Translations under genes and position numbers: made by a program
Shown here: in pieces, positions 1 to 5,957 of the stretch
Numbering within the stretch: the stretch's first letter is position 1
How the letters are laid out: every line of letters begins with the position of its first letter
The notes under the pieces: generated by a model
Told to the model about the DNA's origin: nothing
Databases searched by the model: none
The model's input: only the letters and a program-made list of their open reading frames with translations
Assembly (NCBI GenBank): GCA_029907285.1
Contig: JARYMD010000160.1
Span: forward strand, 1 to 9,384
Reading direction: 5' to 3'
DNA from: Verrucomicrobiota bacterium
Lineage (GTDB): Bacteria > Verrucomicrobiota > Verrucomicrobiia > Limisphaerales > J093
DNA: 9,384 nt

Positions 1-138
1 GAGTTTGTTGAGGAGGTGTTCAGGGTGTTGAGGGACAAGTTTGGTCCGAAGCGGAAGAGCGGTGCGAGGCGGATACCGGGGATGTTGCTGGGAGAGATGT
101 ATGCGTTGCGTGATTTGAAGGTGAACGCGATCGAGTAA
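1..138 (+). CDS. REP-associated (Y1/IS200-like) transposase, C-terminal fragment cut by the window edge
   Basis: The first 45 codons visible are open in frame 1 and end at TAA (136-138). The start lies outside the window. The peptide reads FVEEVF near its beginning, then FGPKRKSGARR, then ALRDLKV just before the end. From family knowledge, an F-x-x-x-x-F helix, a basic (K/R)RK-x-GAR stretch and a closing LRDL-(R/K)-V are typical of the C-terminus of RAYT proteins, single-copy Y1 transposases that act on REP palindromes. The catalytic HUH motif and tyrosine would lie upstream and cannot be seen, so activity cannot be judged. The gene runs toward the leftward oxidoreductase gene, and the non-coding DNA between them has REP-like features. 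The assignment rests on the short tail alone. The alternative is an unrelated basic protein. Confidence 0.68.
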   Translation, partial: EFVEEVFRVLRDKFGPKRKSGARRIPGMLLGEMYALRDLKVNAIE

Positions 139-278
139 GGCTTGGAAGGACGAAGTCGAGCAAAGGGGGCAGGGGCGTTTACAGAGATCGGAGTTTAGGC
201 AAGCCGAAGGCTTGGCGACGGTGTTCGGCGAAGGTGGATTGTTTTCGTGTTTTGTTCTTGCTGGCTTGGCTGGCTTGG
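137..278 (+). repeat. Cluster of short direct repeats built on GGCTTGG
   Basis: GGCTTGG occurs at 139-145, 209-215, 263-269 and 272-278. The first two copies share the longer AAGGCTTGG (137-145 and 207-215). The last two form an immediate tandem duplication of the 9-mer CTGGCTTGG (261-269, 270-278). About one copy would be expected by chance on both strands of the whole window. The cluster suggests degenerate repeat DNA, perhaps related to the neighbouring REP-like hairpin, one arm of which contains the same heptamer. Confidence 0.4.
190..214 (+). repeat. Candidate REP-like element: GGAG followed by a short perfect hairpin
   Basis: GGAG at 190-193 is followed six bases later by CAAGCC-GAA-GGCTTG (200-214), a perfect 6-bp stem with a 3-base loop. 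REP elements mobilised by RAYT proteins are described as a conserved tetranucleotide (GTAG or GGAG) at the foot of an imperfect palindrome. This site lies about 50 bases after the transposase stop codon, where such elements are expected. A 6-bp stem alone is weak evidence, and only one copy is certain in the window. There is no T-tract, so an intrinsic terminator is less likely. Confidence 0.35.
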
Positions 279-402
279 GTGATCAGGGTGAGACCCGCAG
301 CGGGAGGGGTGTGCATGTCGGCTGAAAGGGCATTGTCGCGTCAAAGGTGAAGTTTCCGAGGACTGTTGTGAAGGGTTGGAGGGGTTTTGGTGCGGGCGCA
401 GC

Positions 403-425
403 AATAGAGTGACAGACACTTTATT
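403..425. repeat. 9-bp inverted repeat containing the GTGACAGACAC motif
   Basis: AATAGAGTG (403-411) and CACTTTATT (417-425) are complementary over nine positions, with one G-T wobble and a 5-base loop, ACAGA. On the bottom strand the core reads AAAGTGTCTGTCACT. From memory, motifs of this kind (a GTGTCTGTCAC core next to A/T runs) recur in intergenic DNA near IS200-like/RAYT genes in environmental bacterial genomes. That recollection could not be verified here. The dyad could be a REP/BIME half, a transposon end or a weak bidirectional terminator. Confidence 0.4.
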
Positions 426-670
426 TTGGGGCGGGCTCAACGCCACTGGCCTGAGCGGGACGGATGAGCAGAGCGGCGGTTAAGCTTTCATCTTGGCAAG
501 GAATCGGGTGTTGAGGTTGCGAATGTGTTGTGGCGGAAAGGCCGGTTCTTGCTGAGGGCTGAAAATTATCCGAATGGGTCTCGGGATGAGGCGGGTGAGC
601 GGCAGACCCGGCACAAGCGCCTTTATCTGGCCGCGATCATTCGGTTTCGGCTGGGTCGGCTGCGTGACAC

Positions 671-1963
671 TCAGGCGTCGAGTGTCCAAGGCTTGCGCAT
701 TTGGCGAACCATTCTGAGCGCGTTGGCGGTGTCATCGCCAATGAATTCCTCCTTTGCCGGGTCCCACTTCAACTTGCGGCCAACTTTTATCGCAATGTTG
801 GCAAGATGGCACACGGTTGAAACTCTATGTCCTATGTCAACTGGGAAATACGGGTCTTTACGCGTTCTGACGCACTTCAAGAAATCGTGGTGTTCGCCTT
901 CGGGATTGGTGTAGAGATGGATTTCGCCTGGGGCAATCTTCGAGTTTTTGATTTCGTTTGAACTGGCTTCCAGGTCGCCACGCCAACCGGTGTTTCCCAC
1001 CCAGCCGTCTGTGCCGATGAACCGGATGCTTGGATTGCCCGGTTTGCATGTCATGACGACACCATTTGCGTATCGGAATGTCACGTCGTAGTCCTTGACG
1101 GTGTTGTACAGGCCGCCTTTCCAGAACGTGCCCGTGCCTTCGATCTCGACCGGGCCACTGCGTTCCATATCCAATGCCCATTGAGCGGTGTCAAAAAGGT
1201 GCGTTCCCCAGTCGCAGATTATCCCGCCCGAGTAATCCTCGATCCACCTGAAGTTGAAATGGACGCGGTCTTTTGTGTAGGGCGCCCATGGTGCCGGCCC
1301 GAGCCACATGTTGTAGTCAAGATCGGGCGGAACAGGTTGGGGGGTCGGATCACCGGGAACGGTTGGTTGCTTTGGAAGTATTACTTCGACGCGCTGCACC
1401 TTGCCTATCCGTCCGTTGCGAACAAGCTCCGCCATCCGATGGTAAACCGGGATCGACCTGTCTTCGGTGCTGGTTTGGAACACTTTGCCGTGTTTTCTGA
1501 CCTCGTTCACGAGGATTTTGCCTTCGTCGATGCTGAGAGTGGGTTTTTCGCATTGGACGTCTTTGCCCGCGCGAACGGCCATCACACTGATGAGGGTGTG
1601 CCAGTGGTCGGGCGTGGAGATCATCACCGCGTCAATGTCCTTGCGGGCGAGCACCTCCCGGAAATCCTTCGTCATTGCGCAGTCTTTGGTTTGGTATTGC
1701 TCGTCCACGATCTCCTTGGCTCGCCGCATTCTTGCACCGTCCACATCGCATACGACGAGCACTTTTGCTTCGGGCAATGTGAGGTACCTTCGGAGATTCC
1801 ATCCGGTGCCGTGGTCGCCGGTGCCGATGAACCCCACATTGATCCTGTTGCTCGGCGCTCCCGCCCCCAATAGCCCAACCGGCACGATCTGCGGGAATGA
1901 GAGAAACGCGCCTGCTGCAGCCGAAACTCTGAGAAACGACCGACGGCCAATATGCCTTGTCAT
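671..1963 (-). CDS. Tat-exported Gfo/Idh/MocA family oxidoreductase
   Basis: This 430-residue NAD(P)-dependent sugar or inositol dehydrogenase-like protein begins with a twin-arginine signal (RRSFLR at residues 7-12, a hydrophobic Ala/Leu stretch, likely cleavage near residue 36). A Rossmann fold follows, with G-x-G-x-x-G in GFIGTGDHG at about 44-52, and ISTPDHWH at 115-122. The EKP motif at 139-141 supplies the lysine conserved in this superfamily. The C-terminal domain carries DWGTHLFD at 251-258. The substrate cannot be read from sequence. Export suggests it acts on sugars outside the cytoplasm, probably with cofactor bound before Tat export. The start at 1963 puts the RR motif close to the N-terminus. 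In-frame ATGs at 1972 and 2005 are alternatives. None has a well-spaced Shine-Dalgarno; GGAG lies 14 bases before the 1972 ATG. It diverges from the GH2 gene. GH109 glycosidases share fold and Tat signal but, as I recall, lack EKP. Confidence 0.9.
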   Translation of the reverse strand: MTRHIGRRSFLRVSAAAGAFLSFPQIVPVGLLGAGAPSNRINVGFIGTGDHGTGWNLRRYLTLPEAKVLVVCDVDGARMRRAKEIVDEQYQTKDCAMTKDFREVLARKDIDAVMISTPDHWHTLISVMAVRAGKDVQCEKPTLSIDEGKILVNEVRKHGKVFQTSTEDRSIPVYHRMAELVRNGRIGKVQRVEVILPKQPTVPGDPTPQPVPPDLDYNMWLGPAPWAPYTKDRVHFNFRWIEDYSGGIICDWGTHLFDTAQWALDMERSGPVEIEGTGTFWKGGLYNTVKDYDVTFRYANGVVMTCKPGNPSIRFIGTDGWVGNTGWRGDLEASSNEIKNSKIAPGEIHLYTNPEGEHHDFLKCVRTRKDPYFPVDIGHRVSTVCHLANIAIKVGRKLKWDPAKEEFIGDDTANALRMVRQMRKPWTLDA

Positions 1964-1993
1964 GGTGCACATATTACCAGACCACACTCCTGT

Positions 1994-2018
1994 CTGCCAG
2001 CACAATATGCCCTGGCAG
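1994..2018. promoter_or_regulatory. Candidate operator: 7-bp inverted repeat with 11-bp spacer
   Basis: CTGCCAG (1994-2000) and CTGGCAG (2012-2018) are perfect inverted arms around CACAATATGCC. Two further bases of each arm (CA/TG) also pair inside the spacer, giving a 25-bp dyad about 31 bp before the oxidoreductase ATG. Size and placement suit a dimeric regulator such as a LacI- or GntR-type repressor. No regulator gene lies in the window, so the binding protein is unknown. Confidence 0.35.
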
Positions 2019-2028
2019 GCCGTGGCCA

Positions 2029-2039
2029 GTCAGACTGAC
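2029..2039. promoter_or_regulatory. Short perfect palindrome, possible second operator
   Basis: GTCAGACTGAC is a perfect 5+1+5 palindrome whose centre lies 28 bp from the centre of the larger dyad. It may be a second protein-binding site in the same divergent region. An 11-bp odd palindrome can easily arise by chance. Confidence 0.22.
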
Positions 2040-2283
2040 GAAGCGCGGCGCAGGTGCAACCGAACGCTTCGTTTGGAACGACAGCCTTGGTTCCATGAAA
2101 CCGGTATCTCGGGCCGTGCTGCTGTTTGGGTTTATGGCACCGCAGGCTTGGCTGGTCGGGGGCGGAGCCTTGCGCACCAATTCGCGTGCGATTCGGCGTG
2201 ACAGCCCCGGGAGCGGCCGATGTATGCTCAGCGCGGGAAAGATGCAACAGACTCCACTGTTACTGCGAACAAGTCTGCGCGAG

Positions 2284-5200
2284 ATGCGCGCGAGCCGAAA
2301 TGCACCCGGCGTTGTTAATCGATCACCTTGCAAGGTTGTCGCTGCTATTACGGCTGTTGTGTTCTGTTGCGCGGTGAGCGCTGCAGAACCGAAGGACTGG
2401 GAGAACCCCGAGCTGACGGGGCGCAACAATCTCCAGCCGCACGCCACCATGGTCGTATGCCCCGACGTAAAGACTGCCCGCGCCATAGGGCTGGTGAGCA
2501 ACGCCGAGCGCGTCAAATCACATTTCTACCGGTCTTTGAACGGCAACTGGAAATACCGGTACGCGGCGAACCATGGAGATCGCATCAGCGGCTTTTGGAA
2601 ACTCGATTTTGACGACTCGAGTTGGACCGAGATTCCGGTGCCGTCAAACGTCGAGATGCACGGGTTTGGGATTCCCATCTACGTGAACATTCCTTACCCG
2701 TGGAAAGCGCCGTGGACGCCGCCGGTTGTTCCTGAAGATGATCCAAACAACACGGTTAATTCCTACAGACGTTGGTTTGCGCTGCCAACAAGCTGGGTTG
2801 GACGCCGCGTCGTCATCGCCTTCGATGGAGTGAATTCTTTCTTTCAACTCTGGGTAAACGGCGAGTATGTCGGCACGGGCAAGGACAGCCGGACACCGGT
2901 TGAATTCGACATCACCGCATTCGTACACAAAGGCCAGAATCTGATCGCAGTCGAGAACTTCCGCTGGTGCGACGGCTCATATCTGGAGGACCAGGACTTT
3001 TGGCGGTTGAGCGGGATTTTCCGCGACGTTTATCTGTGGTCGCCGCCGGACCTGCACATCTGGGATTTTGAAGTCAAGGCTCTGTTGGACAACGAATACC
3101 GCGACGGGTTGCTGTCTGTTGACCTGAGGGTAGAGAACCGCGGTTCATCGCCGAGCTCGGCCGGCATCGAGGCGATCCTCGAAACCAGAAACGGGAAAGC
3201 GGTTGCTTCCATGCGCACAAATGTCAGCGTGAACCCCGGCGCAGAACAAAATGCGAAATTGAGCGCGGTGGTCCCTGAACCGATGAAATGGAGCGCCGAA
3301 ACGCCGAACCTGTATCGGCTCTTGCTTGTTCTGCGCGATGGCACAGGAAAGACGCTTGAAGTCATACCCGTCAACGTCGGCTTCCGCAGCGTCGAGCTCA
3401 GCAACGGCAATCTGCTTGTGAACGGTTCTCGCGTCTTCTTCAAGGGTGTTAACAGACACGAACACGATCCCGATCGCGGTCATGCAATCACGGTCGAAAG
3501 CATGGAACGTGACATCCGCATCATGAAGCAGCATAACATCAACGCTGTGCGCACTTCGCACTATCCGAACCAGCCTGCATGGTACGATCTGTGCGACCGT
3601 TACGGCATCTACCTCATAGACGAGGCAAACATCGAAAGCCACGGCATGGGTTACGGCGCAGAATCGCTTGCACGGCGATCCGAATGGCTTCCGGCGCACA
3701 TGGACCGCACGATCCGCATGGTCGAACGCGACAAGAACCATCCATCGGTTCTCATCTGGTCGCTGGGCAACGAAGCCGGGGACGGCCCGAACTTCCAAGC
3801 CACTTCGGCGTGGATTCACAAGCGCGATCCAAACCGCCCCGTCCACTACGAGCGAGCTGAAACCCGTCCCCATACAGACATTTACTGCCCGATGTACGCA
3901 CCGCCGTCGGCGCTCGCCGCATACGCTTCGAGCCCTCAGTCGCGCCCCTTGATTCTCTGCGAGTATGCTCACGCCATGGGCAACAGCAGCGGGAACATGT
4001 GGCTCTATTGGGACCTGATCTACGCCAAACCGTATTTGCAGGGTGGATTCGTGTGGGATTGGGTGGATCAGGGACTCCGACAATCCCAAACGCGGCCAAA
4101 CGGCGATGTCTTTCGACCGGTGCCGAAAGGCGCCAGGTTTTTCTGGGCATACGGAGGCGATTTCGGACCGCCCGGGACACCAAGCGATGACAATTTCTGC
4201 TGCAATGGATTGGTCTCGCCCGACCGCAAGCCGCACCCTGGCCTTCTTGAGGTGAAGCACATTTACCAGCCGGTGCGTTGCCATCCCGTTGACCTGGCCG
4301 CGCGCACTGTCGAAATCGAAAACAACATGGATTTCACCCGCCTTTCCGATCTCGTCATCGGCACGTGGAGCTTGTGGGACGACGGCAAGCCGGTGCAAAA
4401 AGGGAAATTGCCACTGCTTGACCTTCCACCGCGTTCGAGCAAGCGCGTTTCAATACCGATAAGACCGTTCGATCCGGCGCCTGGGCACGAATACTTCCTC
4501 GACCTGAGTTTTCGTCTCAAACACGATTTGCCGTGGGCGCGCGCAGGCCATGAGATTGCATGGGAGCAATTGAAACTGCCAGATTCAACGCCAGCGCCGC
4601 AAACGTCTCCCCAGAAAAAACTCGTTGTCAATGAATATGGCAGGTTGCTCGAGGTCTCCGGAAAAGACTTTACAGTCGTTTTCGACCAGGGCAACTGCAC
4701 CATCTCATCTCTAAAGTATCGCGGCGTTAATCTGATCCGATCCCCGCTTGAGCCCGACTTTTGGCGCGCGCCGACAGACAACGACCGCGGCCGCGACATG
4801 CGCAAGTCACAAGGAATCTGGCGCGACGCGCACACCCCGATCGCCCCGATCGAGGCACGCCTGATCGACGAAAGCCAGTCCGGCAAGGTGACTGTCGTTC
4901 ATATTTGCCGTCTGCCCAGGATCGACGCCCGATGGACAACGCGGTACGAGGTCCGTGCCTCCGGCGACATCATTGTTTCGGCCGAGTTCGAACCCGCACG
5001 CACCGATCTGCCCAAGATTCCACGCCTCGGGATGCGCATGACTTTGCCTGATGAATTCGAGCGAATCACATGGTTCGGCCCGGGCCCACAGGAAACTTAT
5101 TGTGACAGAAAAGATGCCAGAATCGGCCTGTACTCCGGAACAGTGACAGAGCAGTTCTTCGGCGACTACAGCGAACCGGGTGAAAGCGGCAACAAGGTCG

Positions 5201-5529
5201 ATGTCCGCTGGGTGGCGTTGTCCAACCAGTCGGGTGTTGGACTTCTGGCGGTTGGCATGCCGCTGCTGAGCGTTAACGCCCTCAGATATACGCGCGAGGA
5301 CCTCGAAAACGCCAAGCACCCGTTCGAACTCCCCCGACGTGATTTCTTAACACTCAACCTCGACTTGAAACAGCAGGGTGTGGGTGGCGATGACAGTTGG
5401 GGTGCATGGCCACATGAACAGTTCCTGATCCCGTGCCAGCCTTACAAATACCGGTTCCGATTGCGCCCATTCGGACCCGGTGAACAGCCGGCCAAGCTCG
5501 GGCGGCAACTTGGAGTGGTTTCGCAATAG
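2284..5529 (+). CDS. Secreted glycoside hydrolase family 2 beta-galactosidase (LacZ-type, five-domain)
   Basis: This 1081-residue retaining glycosidase is predicted to hydrolyse terminal beta-galactosides outside the cytoplasm. A signal peptide ends near residue 33-34 (hydrophobic run, then AVSA). The LacZ domains follow: sugar-binding jelly roll (about 77-240, with YLEDQDFWR), Ig-like domain (about 250-365), TIM barrel (about 370-660), DUF4981-like domain (about 660-770) and Bgal small N domain (about 780-1060). The acid/base is E497 in LGNEAG and the nucleophile E560 in ILCEYAHAMGN. Magnesium ligands E451 and H453 lie in DEANIESHGM. W1039 in GGDDSW matches LacZ W999. LacZ active-site motifs RHEH, TSHYPN and VWDWVDQ are also present, so an active enzyme is expected. 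E. coli LacZ is cytoplasmic, whereas this one is exported. The start at 2284 gives a normal signal peptide. ATGs at 2242, 2224 and 2095 are in frame and none has a strong Shine-Dalgarno. Other GH2 specificities remain possible. Confidence 0.9.
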   Translation: MRASRNAPGVVNRSPCKVVAAITAVVFCCAVSAAEPKDWENPELTGRNNLQPHATMVVCPDVKTARAIGLVSNAERVKSHFYRSLNGNWKYRYAANHGDRISGFWKLDFDDSSWTEIPVPSNVEMHGFGIPIYVNIPYPWKAPWTPPVVPEDDPNNTVNSYRRWFALPTSWVGRRVVIAFDGVNSFFQLWVNGEYVGTGKDSRTPVEFDITAFVHKGQNLIAVENFRWCDGSYLEDQDFWRLSGIFRDVYLWSPPDLHIWDFEVKALLDNEYRDGLLSVDLRVENRGSSPSSAGIEAILETRNGKAVASMRTNVSVNPGAEQNAKLSAVVPEPMKWSAETPNLYRLLLVLRDGTGKTLEVIPVNVGFRSVELSNGNLLVNGSRVFFKGVNRHEHDPDRGHAITVESMERDIRIMKQHNINAVRTSHYPNQPAWYDLCDRYGIYLIDEANIESHGMGYGAESLARRSEWLPAHMDRTIRMVERDKNHPSVLIWSLGNEAGDGPNFQATSAWIHKRDPNRPVHYERAETRPHTDIYCPMYAPPSALAAYASSPQSRPLILCEYAHAMGNSSGNMWLYWDLIYAKPYLQGGFVWDWVDQGLRQSQTRPNGDVFRPVPKGARFFWAYGGDFGPPGTPSDDNFCCNGLVSPDRKPHPGLLEVKHIYQPVRCHPVDLAARTVEIENNMDFTRLSDLVIGTWSLWDDGKPVQKGKLPLLDLPPRSSKRVSIPIRPFDPAPGHEYFLDLSFRLKHDLPWARAGHEIAWEQLKLPDSTPAPQTSPQKKLVVNEYGRLLEVSGKDFTVVFDQGNCTISSLKYRGVNLIRSPLEPDFWRAPTDNDRGRDMRKSQGIWRDAHTPIAPIEARLIDESQSGKVTVVHICRLPRIDARWTTRYEVRASGDIIVSAEFEPARTDLPKIPRLGMRMTLPDEFERITWFGPGPQETYCDRKDARIGLYSGTVTEQFFGDYSEPGESGNKVDVRWVALSNQSGVGLLAVGMPLLSVNALRYTREDLENAKHPFELPRRDFLTLNLDLKQQGVGGDDSWGAWPHEQFLIPCQPYKYRFRLRPFGPGEQPAKLGRQLGVVSQ

Positions 5530-5569
5530 CGTGGTCTCGCCTTGGCCCCGATGCAGGACACCTGAATGA

Positions 5570-5591
5570 TTTGAGAAGCAGTTGTCTCAAA
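5570..5591 (+). terminator. Possible weak terminator hairpin after the GH2 gene
   Basis: TTTGAGA (5570-5576) and TCTCAAA (5585-5591) form a perfect 7-bp stem with an 8-base loop, beginning 40 bases after the GH2 stop codon. The stem is AT-rich and no T-run follows, so it fits an intrinsic terminator poorly. It could instead be an RNA-stabilising 3' structure. Confidence 0.25.
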
Positions 5592-5616
5592 CAGCTTCAG
5601 ATATGCGAGCATTCGC

Positions 5617-5671
5617 AAATCTCACCGGAATGGCGCTTTGAGTGTGTTTGGCCGGCGAAGCGGTGAAATTT
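5617..5671. repeat. Imperfect 11-bp inverted repeat with 33-base loop
   Basis: Positions 5617-5627 (AAATCTCACCG) and 5661-5671 (CGGTGAAATTT) are complementary at ten of eleven positions, with one C-A mismatch. By rough estimate this is less likely by chance in 430 bp than the short hairpins. It could be a structured RNA, the ends of a small non-autonomous element, or a fold in the GH2 mRNA tail. Confidence 0.35.
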
Positions 5672-5813
5672 CCGGATTGGGGATGGTGAATCTGGCCGCT
5701 GCAAGGCGAGCCTTCAGAGTCAACAGACTGTATTGACCCGAATGCTCCAAGGTGCCAGTTTCTTACCGTTGGGCCGGATAAGGCCGATGGCAAGCGAGAG
5801 GAAATGATCGTCT

Positions 5814-5839
5814 CTCCACCCCGGTCTCGGGTCGTGGAG
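5814..5839 (+). promoter_or_regulatory. GC-rich leader hairpin that buries a Shine-Dalgarno-like sequence
   Basis: CTCCAC (5814-5819) pairs with GTGGAG (5834-5839), and CCCG (5820-5823) pairs with CGGG (5828-5831) around a 4-base loop. The result is a ten-pair stem with one 2-base bulge. Most of a GGAGG (5836-5840) just before an in-frame ATG (5844) lies in the 3' arm. An alternative 5-bp pairing, GAGAG (5796-5800) with CTCTC (5812-5816), uses part of the same left arm and excludes the main hairpin. No T-tract follows. A regulatory role is inference. Confidence 0.35.
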
Positions 5840-5945
5840 GAACATGTGGCATGGTTCAACTAATCACTTGCCAAGCCGGCCGGTCGAACAGCAAACCAAC
5901 GTTACGGGCGCGCCGGATTTGAGAGGCGTCGTCCGATCACGTGAA

Positions 5946-5952
5946 AAGGAGA
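5946..5952 (+). promoter_or_regulatory. Strong ribosome binding site of the ACT gene
   Basis: AAGGAGA lies five bases before ATG 5958, the clearest Shine-Dalgarno in the window. It decides the start against the upstream in-frame ATG at 5844, where GGAGG sits only three bases away and is largely inside a stable hairpin. Confidence 0.75.
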
Positions 5953-5957
5953 TCAGC

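Larger units (their letters stand above)
139..670. other. Non-coding region between two convergent genes, G-rich on the top strand
   Basis: No open frame here has recognisable domains or a plausible start. The longer frames have low-complexity Pro/Ser/Gln- or Arg-rich composition and run into neighbouring genes in the wrong frame. The top strand is strongly skewed: by hand count, positions 181-420 hold about 96 G and 39 C. The region holds a GGAG-plus-hairpin element (190-214), GGCTTGG copies (139-278) and an AT-flanked dyad (403-425), each listed separately. No terminator with a T-tract was seen for either converging gene. The best hairpin near the oxidoreductase end has only a 5-bp stem (592-596 with 606-610). 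Confidence 0.6.
1964..2283. promoter_or_regulatory. Divergent intergenic region controlling the oxidoreductase and GH2 genes
   Basis: This 320-bp stretch separates the divergent starts and must carry both promoters unless one gene starts further out. Two inverted repeats lie on the oxidoreductase side (1994-2018 and 2029-2039). No convincing -35/-10 pair was found. TAATAT (1971-1976, bottom strand) could be a -10, but it lacks a good -35 and would leave almost no leader. The GH2 reading frame stays open through the whole stretch, so the exact left limit of the GH2 gene is uncertain. Confidence 0.5.
5530..5957. other. Non-coding 428-bp region rich in potential hairpins
   Basis: No protein-coding frame is convincing here. 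The rightward frame from ATG 5844 only extends the ACT gene with 38 unconserved-looking codons. The region contains a hairpin shortly after the GH2 stop (5570-5591), a long imperfect inverted repeat (5617-5671), GGCC-GGATAA-GGCC (5772-5785) and a strong GC-rich hairpin (5814-5839). The palindromes CCGGCCGG (5875-5882), GGCGCGCC (5907-5914) and TCACGTGA (5937-5944) lie nearer the ACT gene. I recognise no known riboswitch consensus. The right part is probably the promoter and leader of the ACT gene. Confidence 0.5.

Noticed and set aside
195..446. Leftward 83-codon open frame rich in Pro, Ser and Gln
   Set aside because: Composition is explained by the G-rich top strand. There is no domain-like pattern, no ribosome site evidence, and it overlaps the repeat-like elements.
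525..914. Rightward 129-codon open frame starting at GTG
   Set aside because: It runs antisense into the 3' end of the well-supported oxidoreductase gene and has no recognisable motif.
1181..1873. Rightward 230-codon open frame inside the oxidoreductase gene
   Set aside because: It lies fully antisense to a gene with clear Rossmann and EKP motifs. Long antisense frames are common in GC-rich coding DNA.
671..1963. GH109 alpha-N-acetylgalactosaminidase instead of an oxidoreductase
   Set aside because: GH109 shares the fold and Tat signal, but this protein keeps the EKP motif of dehydrogenase-type members. As I recall, GH109 differs at that position.
2198..2228. GTGACA ... TATGCT as a promoter for the GH2 gene
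   Set aside because: The spacer is 19 bp and both hexamers deviate from consensus. Sigma-factor preferences of this lineage are unknown.
3145..4398. Leftward 417-codon open frame inside the GH2 gene
   Set aside because: It is antisense to the catalytic barrel of a clear GH2 enzyme. Its protein shows no family motifs and has the biased composition of a mirror frame.
4807..5319. Leftward 170-codon open frame at the GH2 3' end
   Set aside because: It is antisense to the Bgal small N domain, which is well conserved with LacZ, and has no independent support.
5733..5738. TTGACC as a -35 box for the ACT gene
   Set aside because: No acceptable -10 hexamer lies 15-19 bp downstream.
5844..5957. Upstream in-frame ATG giving a 176-residue ACT protein
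   Set aside because: The extra 38 residues resemble no part of an ACT domain, and its GGAGG is too close to the ATG and largely paired in a hairpin. The 5958 start has AAGGAGA at good spacing.
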